9,976 bases of DNA from Oscillospiraceae bacterium (GTDB taxonomy: Bacteria; Bacillota; Clostridia; UMGS1810): positions 1 to 9,976 of the forward strand of contig JAJXRJ010000049.1 of the NCBI GenBank assembly GCA_021629085.1, written 5' to 3'. Shown piece after piece: positions 6,496-9,976 of the stretch (within the stretch, counting starts at the first letter, position 1; each line of letters begins with the position of its first letter). Below the pieces are notes generated by a model. That model was given only the letters and a program-made list of their open reading frames with translations. It ran no database searches and was not told the DNA's origin. The translations under genes and the position numbers were made by a program.

Positions 6496-6520
6496 ACTTG
6501 CGATACAACTATCTTACAAT
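6493..6520 (+). promoter_or_regulatory. Probable promoter of the DUF5107 gene
   Basis: TACAAT (6515-6520) is a good -10 box. TTTACT (6493-6498), 16 bp upstream, is only a fair -35, which would suit a promoter needing an activator. The start point near 6527 leaves a ~17-nt leader containing AGAGGTGAT. Confidence 0.5.
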
Positions 6521-6543
6521 AGTATTTAAAAGAGGTGATGAAT

Positions 6544-9500
6544 GTGAATACAAAAATAACAAAAGAAAGGAAAACCATTCCAACCTATGTGCCGAAACCG
6601 GCAATGGACCTTCCGATGTTCTTTGAAAACAAGCCGTATCAGGGCGCATCGGGCAGGCTTTATCCGCTGCCGTTTTCCGACAGTATCAGCGATGATAAAA
6701 CAGACGTTTCGTATCAGGTATACACACTTGAAAACGAGTACATCCTGACGCAGGTTCTGCCTGAAATCGGCGGGAAAATTCTAAGAGGCTATGACAAAAC
6801 AGGCAAATATGACTTTATCTATTACAACGAAGTGATAAAGCCGGCGCTGGTCGGGCTTGCGGGGCCGTGGGTTTCAGGCGGCATTGAATTTAACTATCCG
6901 CAGCACCACAGGCCAACAACCTTTCTGCCGCTTGAGGCAGTCATTGAGGAAAGCGAAACCGGCGAAAAAACGGTATGGACAGGCGAAGTGGAGCCGTTGA
7001 ACCGGTTAAAAGGTATGGTGGGCGTTTCCATAGACGAGGGCAGAAGCTACATCAAGGCAAAGGTGAAAGTGTATAATCGTACTAACCAGCCGCAGGTGTT
7101 TATGTGGTGGGCAAATCTCGCCGTCCCTGTAAACGAAACCTATAAAACGATTTTCCCGCCGGATGTGGAATGGGTAAACGACCACGACAGGCGGTGCGTG
7201 ATGAGCTGGCCAATTGCAAAAGGTATATATCACACTGCACGTCCGTTTGACTACGGAAAAGGGACGGATATTTCCATGTATGACGCTGTAAAGGTTCCGT
7301 CATCTTTCCTGGTTTCCCAGGGGCAATCGGATATGGATTTTGTAGCAGGCTATGACGGCGGAAAGCAAATGGGAATTGTGACAGTTGCAGACCATCACAT
7401 TGCACCGGGTAAAAAAATGTGGCACTGGGGCAAGTGTGATTTCGGTGATATGTGGTGTTCCAATCTTACTGACAAAAACGGACCATACATTGAGCTGATG
7501 ACAGGGGTATATACCGACAACCAGCCTGACTTTACCTGGCTTGCCCCTTATGAAAGCAGGACTTTTGAGCAGTATTGGTATCCCATCCGTGAAATTGGCG
7601 ACGTAAAAAATGCAACCATTGACGCTGCAATCAATGTAGAGCAAAGGGGCAAAACGCTGTTTTTGGGATTAAATGTGACCGGCGTATTTGAAAATGCCGA
7701 AGTAAAGGTATTGTGCAAGGGAAAAGAAGTTTACTCTGAAACGGCCACCCTTTCTCCAGATCAGGCGTATATAAAAGAAATGGATATGGACAATATGCAG
7801 TTTGAAGACATCACAGCCAAACTGGTATCCAAAGAAGGTGGCATCCTCGTGGATTACAAGTTTTATACACGAGGCCAAAAACAGCCGATTACACCGAGAA
7901 AGCCGGTACTTCGTCCATCTGAAATTGAAACGAACGAGGCACTTTATATCAACGGCTTGCACTTGGAGCAGTATAAACAGCACAACTATGACGCGCAGGA
8001 GTATTACCTGGAGGGAATCAGGCGCGATAAAACAGATGCAAGATGCAACACCGCAATGGCGAGGATCTCCTATAAGTATGGTCAGTTTGACGACTGCATC
8101 CGCTATGCCGACGCGGCAATATCAACACTCACCGGTCGCAATATGCACCCGACGGATACCGAAGCAATGTATGTAAAAGGCCTTGCATTAAAGGCAATGG
8201 GGGAATTTCAAAAAGCATATGATATACTGTCCATGGCAGGTTGGGATTACAAATTCCGCAGTGCAGCATATTTTGAACTTGCATTGATAGATTGCCAAAC
8301 CGGCGATTTTGCTGCAGCGCTTGAAAAACTTGACGTATCCATTTGCTACAATGCAGGCCATACAAAAGCGTTGAACCTAAAGGCACTTGTCCTATTGCAT
8401 CTGGGCAGACCCAACGAGACAAAGGCCCTTCTTGAATCCATACAGGAATCCGACAGGCTGGATATGCCCAGCAAGGTTTTACAGGTGTTATTGGGCGGCA
8501 ATCCTCGCGAATTAAACGAGATCTTTGGTTCTAAGTGCGAAAATTATGTTGACGTTGCATACGACTTTCTAAACGGCGGATTTTACAAAGAAGCAATCAA
8601 AGCACTTGACCTGTCGGGAAATCAGTATCCTCTGTTTGACTATATAAGGGCGTACTGCACATCAAAGCTTGGTGACCGCGATCAGACGCTTGCATATCTA
8701 AAAGCTGCAGAGATGCAGGACACGGGATACTGCTTCCCGTCAAGGCTGGAGGATATTGCGGTCCTCGAATTTGCAATCAAAAACAATCCAGCCGGCTGCA
8801 ATGCTTATTATTATCTCGGCTGCCTGTACTATGACAAATTTGCGTATGAAAAGGCCATTTCGCTGTGGGAAACATGTATAATGCAAAATAAAAGCCACCC
8901 CAAAGCATTTCGGAATCTTGCACTTGCATACTTTGACAAGCGTGGCGATTTCCTTTCTGCAAAAGTGTGTATGGAGCAGGCAATTGCCAACAAAAGCGAC
9001 GATGCAAGGCTGATTTTTGAGTATCAGCAGCTTATTAAAAATATGGACTATTCTCCTGAATACAGGCTTAAAGTGTATGATAAATACGAACATCTTATGC
9101 AGATGCGGGATGATTGCTATCTGGATAAAATAACGCTCAAATGTCTTGTCGGGGCGTATCAAGAGGCAATCGAAATGGCAAAGCAGCGCCGGTTTCACAT
9201 TTATGAAGGCGGAGAAGGAAAGCTTACAAAACAGCATGCGTGGATGCATGTGTTGTATGGAAATAAGCTTGCAAAAGAAGGCAAATATGATGAGGCAAAG
9301 GCAGTCTACCAGGATGGTATTAATATGCCAAAGTCTTATGGTGAAGCAAAAACCTACTTTAATCAAGAAGCACACATCTATTACTACCTCGGCCTGCTCA
9401 CCAATGACGAGGCATATTTGAAAGAGGCGGCCGTGTATAAAGCGGCGGTGTCAGAAATATCCCTTTTCCGGGCGCTTGCGCTTAGAAAGCTGATGGCTTT

Positions 9501-9789
9501 CTCCGAGGCAAAAGCGGTCTTAGAGGAGATGATCACCACAGCAGAGCAGCTGATTGAAAACTGTGATATGCGTACCTATTACGGGGTAGGTTCACCGTCA
9601 CCAATGCCATTTGAGTCGGATATTAAAAAAAGCAATCTTACAGACGGTTATATTTTAAAAGCGTATGCACTCCTTGGAATGGGGAAATTCCACGCATCCG
9701 ATACGTACATTCAAAAAGCAAAAGCTCTTTCCAAATATGATTTTAGAATTTATGCCTATGAAAAAATAAAGGACAGCGTGATATTTTAA
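6544..9789 (+). CDS. DUF5107 domain and tetratricopeptide-repeat protein
   Basis: A 1081-aa cytosolic protein without signal peptide. Residues ~40-355 form a DUF5107 domain, with recognisable segments GPWVSGGIEFNYPQHHRP (~107-124), MWHWGKCDFGDMW (~292-304) and ELMTGVYTDNQPDFTWL (~317-333). The beta-rich pattern resembles galactose-mutarotase-like folds, suggesting sugar binding or conversion (inference). Residues ~365-455 look like a further beta domain, and ~461 to the end are TPR-type helical repeats (e.g. AMARISYKYGQFDDCIRYAD, YYLGCLYYDKFAYEKAISLW), usual for protein contacts. The GTG at 6544 is chosen because AGAGGTGAT (6531-6539) ends its GG 8 nt before it; the GTG at 6535 and ATG at 6538 overlap or abut that site. 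It is divergent from the PBP1-like/LuxR regulator, the usual layout of a regulator and its target, and is followed by its own terminator. No enzyme activity can be assigned from the sequence. Confidence 0.88.
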   Translation: MNTKITKERKTIPTYVPKPAMDLPMFFENKPYQGASGRLYPLPFSDSISDDKTDVSYQVYTLENEYILTQVLPEIGGKILRGYDKTGKYDFIYYNEVIKPALVGLAGPWVSGGIEFNYPQHHRPTTFLPLEAVIEESETGEKTVWTGEVEPLNRLKGMVGVSIDEGRSYIKAKVKVYNRTNQPQVFMWWANLAVPVNETYKTIFPPDVEWVNDHDRRCVMSWPIAKGIYHTARPFDYGKGTDISMYDAVKVPSSFLVSQGQSDMDFVAGYDGGKQMGIVTVADHHIAPGKKMWHWGKCDFGDMWCSNLTDKNGPYIELMTGVYTDNQPDFTWLAPYESRTFEQYWYPIREIGDVKNATIDAAINVEQRGKTLFLGLNVTGVFENAEVKVLCKGKEVYSETATLSPDQAYIKEMDMDNMQFEDITAKLVSKEGGILVDYKFYTRGQKQPITPRKPVLRPSEIETNEALYINGLHLEQYKQHNYDAQEYYLEGIRRDKTDARCNTAMARISYKYGQFDDCIRYADAAISTLTGRNMHPTDTEAMYVKGLALKAMGEFQKAYDILSMAGWDYKFRSAAYFELALIDCQTGDFAAALEKLDVSICYNAGHTKALNLKALVLLHLGRPNETKALLESIQESDRLDMPSKVLQVLLGGNPRELNEIFGSKCENYVDVAYDFLNGGFYKEAIKALDLSGNQYPLFDYIRAYCTSKLGDRDQTLAYLKAAEMQDTGYCFPSRLEDIAVLEFAIKNNPAGCNAYYYLGCLYYDKFAYEKAISLWETCIMQNKSHPKAFRNLALAYFDKRGDFLSAKVCMEQAIANKSDDARLIFEYQQLIKNMDYSPEYRLKVYDKYEHLMQMRDDCYLDKITLKCLVGAYQEAIEMAKQRRFHIYEGGEGKLTKQHAWMHVLYGNKLAKEGKYDEAKAVYQDGINMPKSYGEAKTYFNQEAHIYYYLGLLTNDEAYLKEAAVYKAAVSEISLFRALALRKLMAFSEAKAVLEEMITTAEQLIENCDMRTYYGVGSPSPMPFESDIKKSNLTDGYILKAYALLGMGKFHASDTYIQKAKALSKYDFRIYAYEKIKDSVIF

Positions 9790-9793
9790 ATGA

Positions 9794-9824
9794 AAAAGGA
9801 TTGCGATTTCTTCGCAATCCTTTT
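9794..9824 (+). terminator. Terminator of the DUF5107 gene
   Basis: AAAAGGATTGCGA (9794-9806) pairs perfectly with TCGCAATCCTTTT (9812-9824) around a 5-nt loop, starting 5 nt after the stop codon. The T-run is the end of the stem, so it can work in both directions. From 9825 to 9882 only a small CGTGA-CTTT-TCACG hairpin (9828-9841) is seen. Confidence 0.8.
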
Positions 9825-9882
9825 AAGCGTGACTTTTCACGAAAAAGAAGCCGCAGCAAAATGAGCGCACGGTGACTTTTGC

Positions 9883-9919
9883 AAAAAAACCGCCGCAAGC
9901 GTCATATCGCTTGCGGCGG
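9883..9919 (-). terminator. Terminator of the tRNA transcript
   Basis: On the minus strand CCGCCGCAAGC (9919-9909) pairs with GCTTGCGGCGG (9900-9890) around an 8-nt loop and is followed by seven T (9889-9883). It starts 3 nt after the tRNA's CCA end, so this tRNA is the last gene of its transcript. Confidence 0.9.
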
Positions 9920-9921
9920 CG

Positions 9922-9976
9922 TGGCTCCCCAAGTTGGACTCGAACCAACGACCCTGCGGTTAACAGCCGCATGCTC
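9922..9976 (-). tRNA. tRNA-Asn(GTT), 3' part
   Basis: The minus strand shows the 3' part of a tRNA. The 5-bp anticodon stem TGCGG/CCGCA closes the loop CTGTTAA with anticodon GTT (9964-9962), which reads Asn codons. The T arm is GTTGG-TTCGAGT-CCAAC, the 3' acceptor strand is TTGGGGA with discriminator G, and CCA is encoded (9924-9922). The 5' acceptor strand and D arm lie beyond the end of the window. Confidence 0.93.

Noticed and set aside
9828..9841. CGTGA-CTTT-TCACG small hairpin
   Set aside because: Five-bp stem without a T-run between two strong terminators; probably chance.

Overview
The window looks like chromosomal DNA of a low-to-mid-GC Firmicute, most likely a Clostridia-class anaerobe. 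Signs of this are strong AGGAGG-type ribosome binding sites, TTG and GTG starts, textbook TTGACA/TATAAT promoters, short T-tailed terminator hairpins, a secreted protein with a copper-amine-oxidase-N-type C-terminal domain, and a DUF5107-TPR protein. No phage, transposase or CRISPR feature was seen. The left half looks richer in GC than the right half (by eye, not calculated).

Left part (1-2350): a perfect-consensus promoter drives a 62-aa ribbon-helix-helix DNA-binding protein. This gene ends convergently and overlaps by 17 bp the end of a secreted multidomain glycoside hydrolase-like protein (signal peptide, TPR-like region, GH26-like barrel, Ig-like domain, CuAO-N-like domain). That gene has its own promoter, next to a hairpin that can also end transcription from the upstream pyk gene.

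Central part (2351-5304): a minus-strand two-gene operon, a PHP-domain histidinol-phosphatase-family enzyme followed after 1 nt by pyruvate kinase, starts from a TTGACA-17-TATGAT promoter. That promoter lies in the end of a small, very basic unknown ORF. Upstream of this ORF is a dense non-coding stretch. It holds an orphan plus-strand promoter followed at once by two hairpins and a T-run (a candidate ~76-nt small RNA), a palindrome sitting in the spacer of a possible minus-strand promoter, and a terminator.

Right part (5305-9976): a divergent pair. On the minus strand is a regulator with a LacI/PBP1-like sensor domain and a C-terminal LuxR-type HTH. It is interrupted by an in-frame TGA, so it is probably a pseudogene or a sequencing or strain variant. 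On the plus strand is a 1081-aa cytosolic DUF5107-TPR protein. The intergenic region between them has a 15-bp palindrome and a 13-bp inverted repeat whose arms cover the -35 regions of both divergent promoters, as expected of a shared operator. The simplest reading is a sugar- or glycan-responsive regulator controlling one large DUF5107 protein. The window ends with back-to-back terminators and the 3' part of a minus-strand tRNA-Asn(GTT).
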